64,000 nt of DNA from Pseudomonas proteolytica (GTDB taxonomy: Bacteria; Pseudomonadota; Gammaproteobacteria; Pseudomonadales; Pseudomonadaceae). Positions within the stretch are counted from its first letter, which is position 1; every line of letters starts with the position of its first letter. Positions 8,823-16,430 of this stretch are shown here, in pieces. The translations under genes and the position numbers were made by a program. The stretch lies in the NCBI RefSeq assembly GCF_007858275.1, contig NZ_VFEV01000022.1:1-64000 (forward strand). The letters run 5' to 3'. The notes under the pieces are model-generated. The model was not told the origin of the DNA and did no database searches. It saw nothing but the letters and a program-made list of their open reading frames with translations.

Positions 8823-9910
8823 GGAGTGTCCTTTGGCGCGGTTTCATTGCTGGCGTAAAGCGTGACGGCGCGCAGCAGAGTCTGGTGTACGTGGCTGCGC
8901 AGCGTGGCCGGGGCCAAGACTTCAATATCCGCCGCATTGCTCAGCAAAAACAGGCGCAGGCCCTGGGTGTCGTAGAGGCTGCAACTCAAGTCCCAGTGCT
9001 GGTCACCCTGGGGCACGATCACTTGGTCGTCGGTCAGCGGGTTCTCGCTCAAGCGATTATGCAGGTTGGCACTCAGGCGCAGCTTGAGCGGCACCGGTGC
9101 CTCGCCATGGATGGTCATCAGGTGCTTTTGCGCGTCCAGCGAATTGACGTCGTAATGCGGCGGGCCAGGCACATCCAGCCAACTGGTCTTCACGGCCAGC
9201 ATGCGATGCAGCATCAGCGCACACAGTGTGCGCGGCCCGTTGCTGCTGTACTTGCCACGCTGATCTGCAGGCACGTACCCGGCCGGCCAATGCTCCTGCT
9301 CCACATACGCAGACAGATAGACATTGGAGTCCTGATAGGAGAGGGCCAGGGGTTTCAACAGGTACCGACATTCGACGCCGCCTGCGTCCCTGGGCAGGTA
9401 GGTCACTTCCAGGGACACGTCTTCGAGGATCGCCGCTTGAATCGTGGCCAGGTGCGCGGGGTCGTGCTTGCCCGGCTGGAGCAGGGTAAACCGCGTGCCG
9501 CTGGTGATGCGTTGGGACCAGGCCAGGGGGCGGGCCGAATGCTTGGTCATCTCCGACGCCGCGTATTCGCGCAGTTCACCGAGCTGTTCGGTATGGGCGT
9601 TGAACCCGAAACGCTGGGCATGCTCGAAAATCGCTGCCAGGGTCATGGCTTCGGTGGGAGAGAGCGTCAGGTCAAAACTCTCGCGCCCGGACTTCCAGTA
9701 TTTGGCCTTTTTATCCGGGCCTTTTTCCCCCACTGCCACCAGTTCGGTTTCGGTCAGGGCTTCAAGATCACGCAGGGTGGTTTTGCCATGGAGGCTGAAG
9801 TCATCGAACCACTTGCACAGCGCTGTATGGATGTCTGCGGTCTTCATCGACGTGCCGCTGCGCTGGAGAATCTTGCGCAGCGCGGTGCGGCGTCGGTGAT
9901 AATTGATCAT
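8819..9910 (-). CDS. WYL-domain transcriptional regulator
   Basis: This 363-residue protein has an N-terminal winged-helix region (RRRTALRKILQR, about residues 6-17, then a TLRDLEAL recognition segment) and a central WYL domain. The WYL domain reads CRYLLKPLALSYQDSNVYLSAYVEQ at about 200-225 and is followed by a C-terminal extension. WYL proteins bind ligands or nucleic acid and often regulate transport, DNA-damage or defence genes. The gene overlaps the downstream transporter by 4 bases and is divergent from an uncharacterised protein starting at 10011, with 100 bp between. The ribosome site is weak, and a second ATG 21 codons in (MKTADIHTAL) is possible but would remove the helix-turn-helix. 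Confidence 0.8.
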   Translation of the reverse strand: MINYHRRRTALRKILQRSGTSMKTADIHTALCKWFDDFSLHGKTTLRDLEALTETELVAVGEKGPDKKAKYWKSGRESFDLTLSPTEAMTLAAIFEHAQRFGFNAHTEQLGELREYAASEMTKHSARPLAWSQRITSGTRFTLLQPGKHDPAHLATIQAAILEDVSLEVTYLPRDAGGVECRYLLKPLALSYQDSNVYLSAYVEQEHWPAGYVPADQRGKYSSNGPRTLCALMLHRMLAVKTSWLDVPGPPHYDVNSLDAQKHLMTIHGEAPVPLKLRLSANLHNRLSENPLTDDQVIVPQGDQHWDLSCSLYDTQGLRLFLLSNAADIEVLAPATLRSHVHQTLLRAVTLYASNETAPKDTP

Positions 9911-10010
9911 GGCCGATACTCAAAGACAAAAAGTGGGTTTATTCGCTGGGACTATGTGCTCGCTGGCAAGCAAACCCGCGATTTAGAGCGCCAGCCCACA
10001 GGAGCATTTC

Positions 10011-11015
10011 ATGAACTGCAAAACCTATCTAGCCCTGCCACACGTTATTGCGTTCACGCGCTGGTTGGCCTCGGAGCTCGAATCCCCGGTGCTGTTCAAG
10101 CATCAGTACGTCAACCGCAAGACCGGCGTGCATTGGTCGTGCAGCAGCTTGTACAACGCATTCGAACACTATCGCTGGAACCACCCGGGCAATGCGCGCC
10201 TGGACTTTGCTCCAGGCACCAGTGCGTTCAGCAACGGCAAAGCCCTGGCAGCCTTGGGTAAAGACCTGGTGGCGGCTGCCGGCGACGACGCTCGTAGCGC
10301 AGCAGCGGCAAGTGATGTGATGCGCTGGGGTGGTGTCACGGCGCACAACGTGGACTGGTTGCAGACAAACAAGGTTGGCCTGGCGAGCATGCTGCAAACC
10401 ATCGTGGCAGCGCTGGACGCCGGTGATGAGCGTGCATCGGTGTTGCGCTCCGACCAGTTGCGCTTCAACGCCGGGATGACCAAGGTGTATTCCCTGCTGT
10501 GCAAGGACTTCATTATCTATGACAGCCGCGTGGCCGCAGGCCTGGGCTGGTTGGTGGTGAAATACTGCCATGCACACGGCCTGGTAAAAGTACCGCGGGA
10601 CCTCTGCTTCCCCTGGGCCAAAGCCAAGGAAGACAAAGATGCCCTCGCGCCAAAACGCCGCAATCCCGGCGGCGATGGGTTCAAGTTCACGGGTTTGCGC
10701 TCCGGCCACCACCACGCCATGTGGAACCTGCGCGCCAGCTGGGTGCTCAGTGCCGTGCTCAAGCATCCAGACGCTGCCGGCAGCCGCTTCCAGCAGGTGG
10801 CGGCGCCGAATGATCCATTGCGTGCCATGGAGGCGGCGCTGTTTATGATTGGCTATGACCTGGGCCAGGAAGCCGAGGCGCCATACCAGGAATACAGCGC
10901 CGAGTTTGCCGAGAAGATCCTAGCGGCTGCCCGTGGGAATTTTGTCGAGGTCAGTGCCGATGACCTGATTGCGCAGTTGGATGACATGCTGGCCAAGGCA
11001 CGGGTGCCAGGCTAG
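10011..11015 (+). CDS. Uncharacterised protein with RFNAGMTKVYSLL...IYDSRVAAGL motif
   Basis: I do not recognise a named family for this 334-residue soluble protein. No signal peptide or membrane segment is seen. The striking part is residues about 149-188: RFNAGMTKVYSLLCKDF, then IYDSRVAAGLGWLV. A helix-rich segment followed by an acidic-Ser-Arg motif is weakly reminiscent of helix-hairpin-helix glycosylase-like (OGG-fold) proteins, but I cannot prove this. The C-terminal third has GLRSGHHHAMWNLRASWVLS. The start is well supported by AGGAG 6 bases upstream. Base composition is like its neighbours. It is divergent from the WYL regulator, which suggests co-regulation. Confidence 0.75.
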   Translation: MNCKTYLALPHVIAFTRWLASELESPVLFKHQYVNRKTGVHWSCSSLYNAFEHYRWNHPGNARLDFAPGTSAFSNGKALAALGKDLVAAAGDDARSAAAASDVMRWGGVTAHNVDWLQTNKVGLASMLQTIVAALDAGDERASVLRSDQLRFNAGMTKVYSLLCKDFIIYDSRVAAGLGWLVVKYCHAHGLVKVPRDLCFPWAKAKEDKDALAPKRRNPGGDGFKFTGLRSGHHHAMWNLRASWVLSAVLKHPDAAGSRFQQVAAPNDPLRAMEAALFMIGYDLGQEAEAPYQEYSAEFAEKILAAARGNFVEVSADDLIAQLDDMLAKARVPG

Positions 11016-11036
11016 CAATAGCATCTTTAGGCCGGT

Positions 11037-11663
11037 CTATTTTTGACTGAGTGCCGCCACCGAAAGCCCGGACGCGACGAAGGTCAGTCCGGCGCCCACG
11101 TTCAGGCCATTGACCACTTTTGGCTTGCGCTGCAGCCAGGTCGACAGGCGCGTCGCAAAAATCCCCATGAGCGCAAAGCCCAGTGCGGTCAAAGCGGCGA
11201 ACCAGGCACCGTAGACCATCATCTGCACGGTGACCGAGCCCAATGACGGGTTGACGAACTGGGGGATGAATGCGAGCACAAACAGCCCCGGCTTGGGGTT
11301 CAGCGCCGCCGACAGGAAGCCAGTGAGGAAGATGCTTTTGAGCGGTTGCCGCGCCGCCGGCTTGAAGTTGATCAGGCTGCGCGAACGCAGGACCTTGATG
11401 CCCAGCCATAACAGGTAGCTGGCGCCGATTACCTTGACCACCCAGAAGGCCACGGCGGATGTCTGCATCAGCAGGGTCAGGCCCAGCGATGCCGTAGCCA
11501 CGTGAAACAGAATCCCGGTGCCTGACGCGATCCCCGAAATGGCTGCGGCCATACGCCCTTGGCTCAGGCCCCTGGCGATTGCCAGCAGATTGTCCGGTCC
11601 GGGGGAGAGCACCAATAACAGGCAGGCAGCGCTATAAGTCAGCCAGATATCCAGTGGGAACAT
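11037..11663 (-). CDS. LysE/RhtB-family amino acid exporter
   Basis: This 208-residue protein has six hydrophobic segments and the LysE-family signature (LVLSPGPDNLLAIARGLSQG at about 17-36, then GTGILFHVATASLG and GASYLLWLGIKVLRS). Such proteins export amino acids or homoserine lactone-like compounds across the inner membrane. Its end is 21 bases from the end of the convergent uncharacterised gene. The ATG at 11663 is typical for the family. The substrate cannot be told from sequence. Confidence 0.88.
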   Translation of the reverse strand: MFPLDIWLTYSAACLLLVLSPGPDNLLAIARGLSQGRMAAAISGIASGTGILFHVATASLGLTLLMQTSAVAFWVVKVIGASYLLWLGIKVLRSRSLINFKPAARQPLKSIFLTGFLSAALNPKPGLFVLAFIPQFVNPSLGSVTVQMMVYGAWFAALTALGFALMGIFATRLSTWLQRKPKVVNGLNVGAGLTFVASGLSVAALSQK

Positions 11664-11758
11664 TACGACAGTCCTTTCGTCAACGGTTCAAGTCCGCCAT
11701 CGTGTTCCAACCGGATAACCCGGATCAAGCTTAATTCAACTGCCTGAAAGCTTGCGCT

Positions 11759-13006
11759 TCAGAACGTCGCCTTCACTTGCAGGCCCAGTATCAGCGCGTT
11801 GTCGATCTTCTCCCCGGAAAACGCCCCCGGTTCAATGATGTATTGCACATCCGGGCGCAGGATCAGCCAAGGCGTGGCTTGGTAGCCGTAACTCAGTTCG
11901 AGCAACTGTTCGGCACTGTCCAGGTTGGGGAAAGCATTGTCGCTGGCTTCTGCGGCCTGTTGCAGCACATCGCGGCTGCGTGGGTTGGGCACCGCACGGC
12001 CATATCCCAGGGCAACGGTGTCCCGTGGCCGGCCGGCGAACGGTTTGTACAGCACCAGGCCGGCGCCGTACCAGCGGCTGAATGGCGACGCTGCCTTGCT
12101 CGCGGCCGAGTACTGGCCGAACGCATGCAAGGTGCGGCCCTCCGAGGTCTGGGAGTTCCACAGGGCCTGGTCGATCAGCAGATAATGGCCGCCGCGGCCG
12201 CTGACGTGTTTATCGCTGCCGATGCGTTGCACGTTGGAGCTGTCGTAGTAATAGCCGAGCTTGTACTCGCCGGGCAGTTCGCTGGCGTGCTTGTAGACCA
12301 GTTCGATGGGCACTACGGTGCCGGTGGTGTGCTTGGGCCCCACATGCCAGGCGCGGCTGGAGTTGCCGTTGCTTTGCGGGTCGACATTGAACGCCGCCAC
12401 GCGCAATTGCCAGGCCGGCGAAAAGTCATACTTCACCCGCGCGCCCAGGTGTGCGTTGGGGTAATTGGTCCAACCGCTGCCGCCGGACATGTTCAGCGGG
12501 TGCCCGCAGAAACCGGCGTTCATGAAGTTGCACAGGATCCCGCTGTCGAGGCCGCCCAGATCGTTGCCCATGGCCATATAACCGAGCTTGAGGTTCAGCG
12601 CCGGGGTGAACAGGGTGCGCTCATAACTCAACTCGGTAAGGCGGGTGTAGAGCCCACCGTAGTTTTCCTGGATCGGCAGGCGGTTGCCCACCAGATCCTC
12701 GGAGGCGCTATTGCCACGGCGGTCGTTGACCGTCAGTTGGATCTTGTCACCGTTGTGCAGGCCATACAGTTTGCCCAGGTCCAGCTGCACGCCAAGCTTG
12801 ATGTTTTGCGAGTAACGCGCCGACCGATGCTGGCCGCCATGGGCGTTATAGGCGGTTTCGCCGCTGTAGTCGCCGGTGAACTTGATGCCTTGCTCGTCGA
12901 GCTGATGGCGCAGCCCACCCCAGTCGCCGGTGAGGGTGCTGCCGTAGGCGGGCAATATGGCGCCCAGCAGCAGGCTGCCGAGCAAGCGGATAGAGAGAGT
13001 ATTCAA
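11759..13006 (-). CDS. oprB: Carbohydrate-selective porin, OprB family
   Basis: This 415-residue outer-membrane beta-barrel belongs to the OprB family, which takes up glucose and related sugars. It starts at a TTG (13004-13006) with AGGAAGA upstream, followed by the signal peptide MNTLSIRLLGSLLLGAILPAYGS. The mature protein opens with LTGDWGGLRHQLDEQGI, the typical OprB start, and ends in aromatic KATF as barrel proteins do. It lies 93 bp downstream of gcd on the same strand, which couples sugar entry to periplasmic oxidation. Two hairpins fill the gap between them. Confidence 0.88.
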   Translation of the reverse strand: MNTLSIRLLGSLLLGAILPAYGSTLTGDWGGLRHQLDEQGIKFTGDYSGETAYNAHGGQHRSARYSQNIKLGVQLDLGKLYGLHNGDKIQLTVNDRRGNSASEDLVGNRLPIQENYGGLYTRLTELSYERTLFTPALNLKLGYMAMGNDLGGLDSGILCNFMNAGFCGHPLNMSGGSGWTNYPNAHLGARVKYDFSPAWQLRVAAFNVDPQSNGNSSRAWHVGPKHTTGTVVPIELVYKHASELPGEYKLGYYYDSSNVQRIGSDKHVSGRGGHYLLIDQALWNSQTSEGRTLHAFGQYSAASKAASPFSRWYGAGLVLYKPFAGRPRDTVALGYGRAVPNPRSRDVLQQAAEASDNAFPNLDSAEQLLELSYGYQATPWLILRPDVQYIIEPGAFSGEKIDNALILGLQVKATF

Positions 13007-13038
13007 CGCGAGGTCTTCCTGGAAAAATCACACTATCA

Positions 13039-13092
13039 GTGGGAGCCGGGAAGTCCGGCTCCCACCTTCAAACAGCGGCGCATACGCGCCGC
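13039..13092 (-). promoter_or_regulatory. Two adjacent hairpins between gcd and oprB
   Basis: GTGGGAGCCGG/CCGGCTCCCAC form an 11-bp perfect stem with a 5-base loop (13039-13065). GCGGCGC/GCGCCGC form a 7-bp stem with a 4-base loop (13075-13092). Neither is followed by a T-run. In a gcd-oprB transcript they could stabilise the upstream message or reduce read-through. The first also looks like a simple REP-type palindrome. Confidence 0.55.
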
Positions 13093-13099
13093 GTGGGGC

Positions 13100-15505
13100 T
13101 CAAGGCAGGGCGTAGGCGATTACGTAGTCGCCACGGTCGGTGGACTGGCGCGCACCACCGGCCGTGATGACCACATATTGCTTGCCGGTCTTGGGCGACA
13201 CGTAAGTCATCGGCCCACCCTGGCTGCCCACGGGCAGGCGGGCTTTCCAGGCTTCCTCGCCATTGGCGCTGTTGAAGGCGCGCAGGTAGAAGTCCTGGGT
13301 GCCGGCGATAAACACCAGGCCGCCCTGGGTGGACAGGGTACCGCCCAGGGTCGGCAGGCCCACCTTGATCGGCAGGTGCATGCGAATGCCCAGTGGGCCG
13401 GTGTCTTCAACCGTGCCAACGGGTACTTGCCAGGCAATTTTCTGGGTTTTCATGTCGATGGCGGTCAAGGTGCCGAATGGCGGTGCCTGGCACGGAATGC
13501 CGGCCACCGACAGGAAGCGGTTTTTGTTCACGGCGTAGGGCGTGCCCTTGAGCGGGACCGCGCCCATCCCGGTGTTCAGCGCTTCACCACCGGAGGAGGC
13601 CTGGGCCTTGTTCTGCGACGGGATCATCTGGATCCACAGGCCCAGGCGCATATCGTTGACGAAGATAAAGCCATGCACCGGGTCGGTGGAAATGCTGCCC
13701 CAGTTCATACCGCCCAGGGAACCCGGGAAGCTCAGTGACTTATCGGTACCCGGTGCGGTGTACAAGCCTTCGTAGCGCATGCTTTTGAAGTCGATGCGGC
13801 ACAGCAACTGGTCATAGGGGGTTGCGCCCCACATGTCCGATTCGCTCAGGGGCTGCGCGCCGATCTGCGGCATGCCCACGGACCTTGGCTGGGTGGGGGA
13901 GTATGGCTCATTGGGAATATTGGCAGCCTTGACGGGCACTTCTTCTACAGCGGTCAGCGGTTTGCCGGTGGCGCGGTCCAGTACATAGATCTGCCCGGCC
14001 TTGGTGCCGATCACCACGGCCGGTACGGTCTTGCCGTCGGCCAGGGTGAAGTCGATCAGGCTCGGTTGCATCGGCAGGTCGAAGTCCCAGAGGTCGTTGT
14101 GGACGGTCTGGTACACCCACTTTTCTTCACCGGTGGAGGCGTCCAGCGCCAGTACGGAGGCGCCGTATTTGTGGTTGAGCTGGGTGCGTTCGACACCATA
14201 GATATCGGTGGACGAGCTGCCCATCGGCAGGAATACAGTATTCATCAGCGGGTCATAGGACATCGGCGCCCAGCTGTTGGGGGTGCTGCGCACATAGGTA
14301 CTGTCTGCGGCAGGCGCTTGCTTGTCTTCAGGGTTGCCCGGGTCGAACGCCCAGCGCATTTGCCCGCTGATCACATCAAAACCGCGGATCACGCCGCCTG
14401 GCATATCGGTCTGGACGTTATCGGCGACGCGCCCGCCAACTACCACGGTGGTGCCGGCCATCAAGGGCGCCGAGGACAGCTGGTAATAGCTGTCCGGCAC
14501 GTTGCCCAGGCCGGCTTTCAGATCCACTTGGCCGTGGTTGCCAAAGCCTTCGCAGAACTCACCGGTATCGGCATCCACCGCAATCAGCCGTGCATCGATG
14601 GTATTGGTCAACAGGCGTCGCTGGCATTGCGCACCGGCGGGCACGCTGGCGGCAATGATCGGCGAGCTGTTGGCCTGGGTCGGTTGGGCGATGGGCGCAC
14701 TGGCGTCGAAATAGGCCATGCCACGGCAGCGCTGCCATACCGCCGATTGGGCGTTGATGCTGTTCTTCCACAGCTCTTTGCCGGTGTCGGCATCCAGCGC
14801 GATCAGGTTGTTATGGGGCGTGCAGATAAACACCTTGTTGCCGACCTGCAGGGGCGTGAGTTGATCTTCGGCGCCGTTGCCGTCGCTGATGGCCACATCA
14901 CCGGTGCGATAGGTCCAGGCCACCTTGAGCTTGTCGACGTTGCTGCGGTTGATCTGGTCCAGTGCCGCAAAACGGCTGCCGCCTTCGGTGTTGCCGTAGT
15001 GTGCCCAGTCCTTCTGCGCCTCTGCCGGCGCAACGGGTGTCAAGCCTGGGCCATCGCCGTTTGGTGCGACGCTGGGGTGGGCGACAAACATATTGCCCGC
15101 CGCCACAGCCAGCGCCACCGCCAGCACGCCCGCCACACCGTAGGCACCACGGCCTGCGGCCGGTGCCAGCCACGGATAGACCAGCGCTACCGCCAGGCCA
15201 ATAACGGCGAACATGAACAGCCGCGAAAACAACGGCCAGAACACCAGGCCTACATCCAACACAGCCCACACGGCAGTGCCGAGCAGAAAGGCAGCGAACA
15301 ACCAGGCACCCGCCGGTTTGCGCTGTGCAATCAACAGACCCGCGATGGCCATGGCCACGCCGCCGACCAGGAAGTAGCCCGAGCCTCCCAGGCTCAGCAG
15401 TTTTGCGCCGCCGACAGCCAAGGCCACGCCGAGCAGGACGATAATGACGCCCAAGCCCAGCAACAGGAATCGAGAGGCGCCAGTGGCGCGGTGTGTGTGT
15501 TTCAT
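13100..15505 (-). CDS. gcd: Membrane-bound PQQ-dependent glucose dehydrogenase
   Basis: This 801-residue enzyme oxidises glucose to glucono-lactone at the periplasmic face and passes electrons to ubiquinone. The N-terminal 150 residues contain about five membrane helices. The rest is an eight-bladed PQQ propeller with tryptophan-docking-type repeats (ALDADTGKELWKNSINAQ, VLALDASTGEEKWVYQTVHND) and segments typical of quinoprotein glucose dehydrogenase (HYGNTEGGSRFAALDQIN). Length is close to E. coli Gcd. PQQ synthesis genes are not in the window. The downstream OprB porin fits sugar supply. The ATG at 15505 has only a weak ribosome site, but the protein begins as the family does. Confidence 0.95.
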   Translation of the reverse strand: MKHTHRATGASRFLLLGLGVIIVLLGVALAVGGAKLLSLGGSGYFLVGGVAMAIAGLLIAQRKPAGAWLFAAFLLGTAVWAVLDVGLVFWPLFSRLFMFAVIGLAVALVYPWLAPAAGRGAYGVAGVLAVALAVAAGNMFVAHPSVAPNGDGPGLTPVAPAEAQKDWAHYGNTEGGSRFAALDQINRSNVDKLKVAWTYRTGDVAISDGNGAEDQLTPLQVGNKVFICTPHNNLIALDADTGKELWKNSINAQSAVWQRCRGMAYFDASAPIAQPTQANSSPIIAASVPAGAQCQRRLLTNTIDARLIAVDADTGEFCEGFGNHGQVDLKAGLGNVPDSYYQLSSAPLMAGTTVVVGGRVADNVQTDMPGGVIRGFDVISGQMRWAFDPGNPEDKQAPAADSTYVRSTPNSWAPMSYDPLMNTVFLPMGSSSTDIYGVERTQLNHKYGASVLALDASTGEEKWVYQTVHNDLWDFDLPMQPSLIDFTLADGKTVPAVVIGTKAGQIYVLDRATGKPLTAVEEVPVKAANIPNEPYSPTQPRSVGMPQIGAQPLSESDMWGATPYDQLLCRIDFKSMRYEGLYTAPGTDKSLSFPGSLGGMNWGSISTDPVHGFIFVNDMRLGLWIQMIPSQNKAQASSGGEALNTGMGAVPLKGTPYAVNKNRFLSVAGIPCQAPPFGTLTAIDMKTQKIAWQVPVGTVEDTGPLGIRMHLPIKVGLPTLGGTLSTQGGLVFIAGTQDFYLRAFNSANGEEAWKARLPVGSQGGPMTYVSPKTGKQYVVITAGGARQSTDRGDYVIAYALP

Positions 15506-15590
15506 GTCGAGAAAGCCCGAGGGTGATGGTCCAGGGGGGTAATGATAGCAAGCTAATTAACTGCTTGGTACATTCTATCTGCGCCCAAAA

Positions 15591-15619
15591 GCAAAAGCCC
15601 CGATTAACGGGGCTTTTGC
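15591..15619 (-). terminator. Terminator downstream of mntP
   Basis: GCAAAAGCCCC/GGGGCTTTTGC form an 11-bp perfect stem around GATTAAC, giving a T-run on either strand. It lies 19 bp past the mntP stop and upstream of the gcd start, so it ends mntP on the minus strand. Confidence 0.8.
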
Positions 15620-15637
15620 TGGGTACAAGGTCGCGAG

Positions 15638-16201
15638 TCAGACGGACAGGTGCTCATACAAAATCGTTGCACCGACGATCATCAGTACCACGCCGCCGAC
15701 GATCTCTGCGCGCTTGCCGAACACGGTGCCCAGGACCCGGCCGAGCATCACGCCGATGGTGACCATGGTCATGGTCGCCAGGCCGATGGCGGCGGCGGCC
15801 ACCCAGATATTCACATCGACAAACGCCAGGCCGACACCGACCGCGAGGGCATCGATACTGGTGGCAAATGCGGTGACGGCGAGGACCAGGAAGGAGTGCT
15901 GGGCGCTTTTCTCTTCGGCCTCGTCTTCATGCTTGAAGCCGTTGTAAATCATGTGCAGGCCCAATACCACCAGCAAGGTAAAGGCGATCCAGTGGTCCCA
16001 GTTTTCCACCCAGCGCGTGGCGGCTTGGCCGATCAGCCAGCCGATGATCGGGGTGATGGCTTCGATGACGCCGAAAATCAGGCCGGTGCGCAGCGCTTCG
16101 GCCAGGCGAGGTTTGTGCAGGCTTGAGCCTTTGCCGATAGCAGCGGCAAAGGCATCCGTGGACATGGCCAGGGCCAGGAGAATCAGGGAAACAGGATTCA
16201 C
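15638..16201 (-). CDS. mntP: Manganese efflux pump MntP
   Basis: This 187-residue inner-membrane protein has six hydrophobic helices in two repeats. The paired motifs ALAMSTDAFAAAIGKG and AVTAFATSIDALAVGVGLAF carry the membrane aspartates that define MntP (formerly YebN). It exports excess Mn(II). I chose the GTG at 16199-16201 (VNPVSLILLALAMSTDAF) because MntP proteins begin just before this segment and GGAAGA lies upstream. A longer frame to 16288 would translate the riboswitch. The riboswitch at 16214-16372 and the terminator at 15591-15619 make it a single-gene unit. Confidence 0.93.
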   Translation of the reverse strand: MNPVSLILLALAMSTDAFAAAIGKGSSLHKPRLAEALRTGLIFGVIEAITPIIGWLIGQAATRWVENWDHWIAFTLLVVLGLHMIYNGFKHEDEAEEKSAQHSFLVLAVTAFATSIDALAVGVGLAFVDVNIWVAAAAIGLATMTMVTIGVMLGRVLGTVFGKRAEIVGGVVLMIVGATILYEHLSV

Positions 16202-16213
16202 GGGTGATCTTCC

Positions 16214-16372
16214 AGTCGGGCTATGAGTCAACGACACAACCACACGCCCGACTTTAGGCATGGATGTGTCGCTGGTCTCACCAACCAAAAGGTGTTCGTA
16301 CCACGGCAGGTTGCCGAGAATGTTGATACGAACGCTTGCGAAAGGCTCACAAGCAGGCTACTCCCCAACGAG
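16214..16372 (-). ncRNA. yybP-ykoY manganese riboswitch upstream of mntP
   Basis: On the minus strand the leader has the conserved blocks of this aptamer: GGGGAGTAGCC at 16366-16356, a TCAACATTCTCGGCAAC segment near 16325-16309, and GGTGAGACC at 16282-16274. Downstream, AGTCGGGC (16253-16246) pairs perfectly with GCCCGACT (16221-16214), just before GGAAGA and the GTG start. There is no T-run after that stem, so translational control is the simplest reading: Mn binding would free the ribosome site and raise efflux. The aptamer outline matches what is known for E. coli mntP; the switching hairpin is inferred. Confidence 0.85.
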
Positions 16373-16382
16373 GTCCGGGATC

Positions 16383-16412
16383 TTATGCGCACACACATGA
16401 AAAAAACGTCAA
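16383..16412 (-). promoter_or_regulatory. Probable mntP leader promoter
   Basis: On the minus strand TTGACG (16412-16407) is followed after about 18 bases by GCATAA/CATAAG (16388-16382), just upstream of the riboswitch. The -35 is good and the -10 is moderate. Confidence 0.4.
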
Positions 16413-16430
16413 AGCCCGCCAGCAAGCCGC

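Noticed and set aside
11740..11762. Terminator at the oprB end
   Set aside because: The stem CTGAAAGC/GCGCTTCAG has a bulge, overlaps the stop codon and has no T-run.
11777..13738. 653-codon open frame opposite oprB and the gcd end
   Set aside because: It spans two recognised genes and the hairpin gap on the other strand, and shows no domain.
14066..15526. Long open frame opposite gcd
   Set aside because: Antisense shadow of the quinoprotein dehydrogenase.
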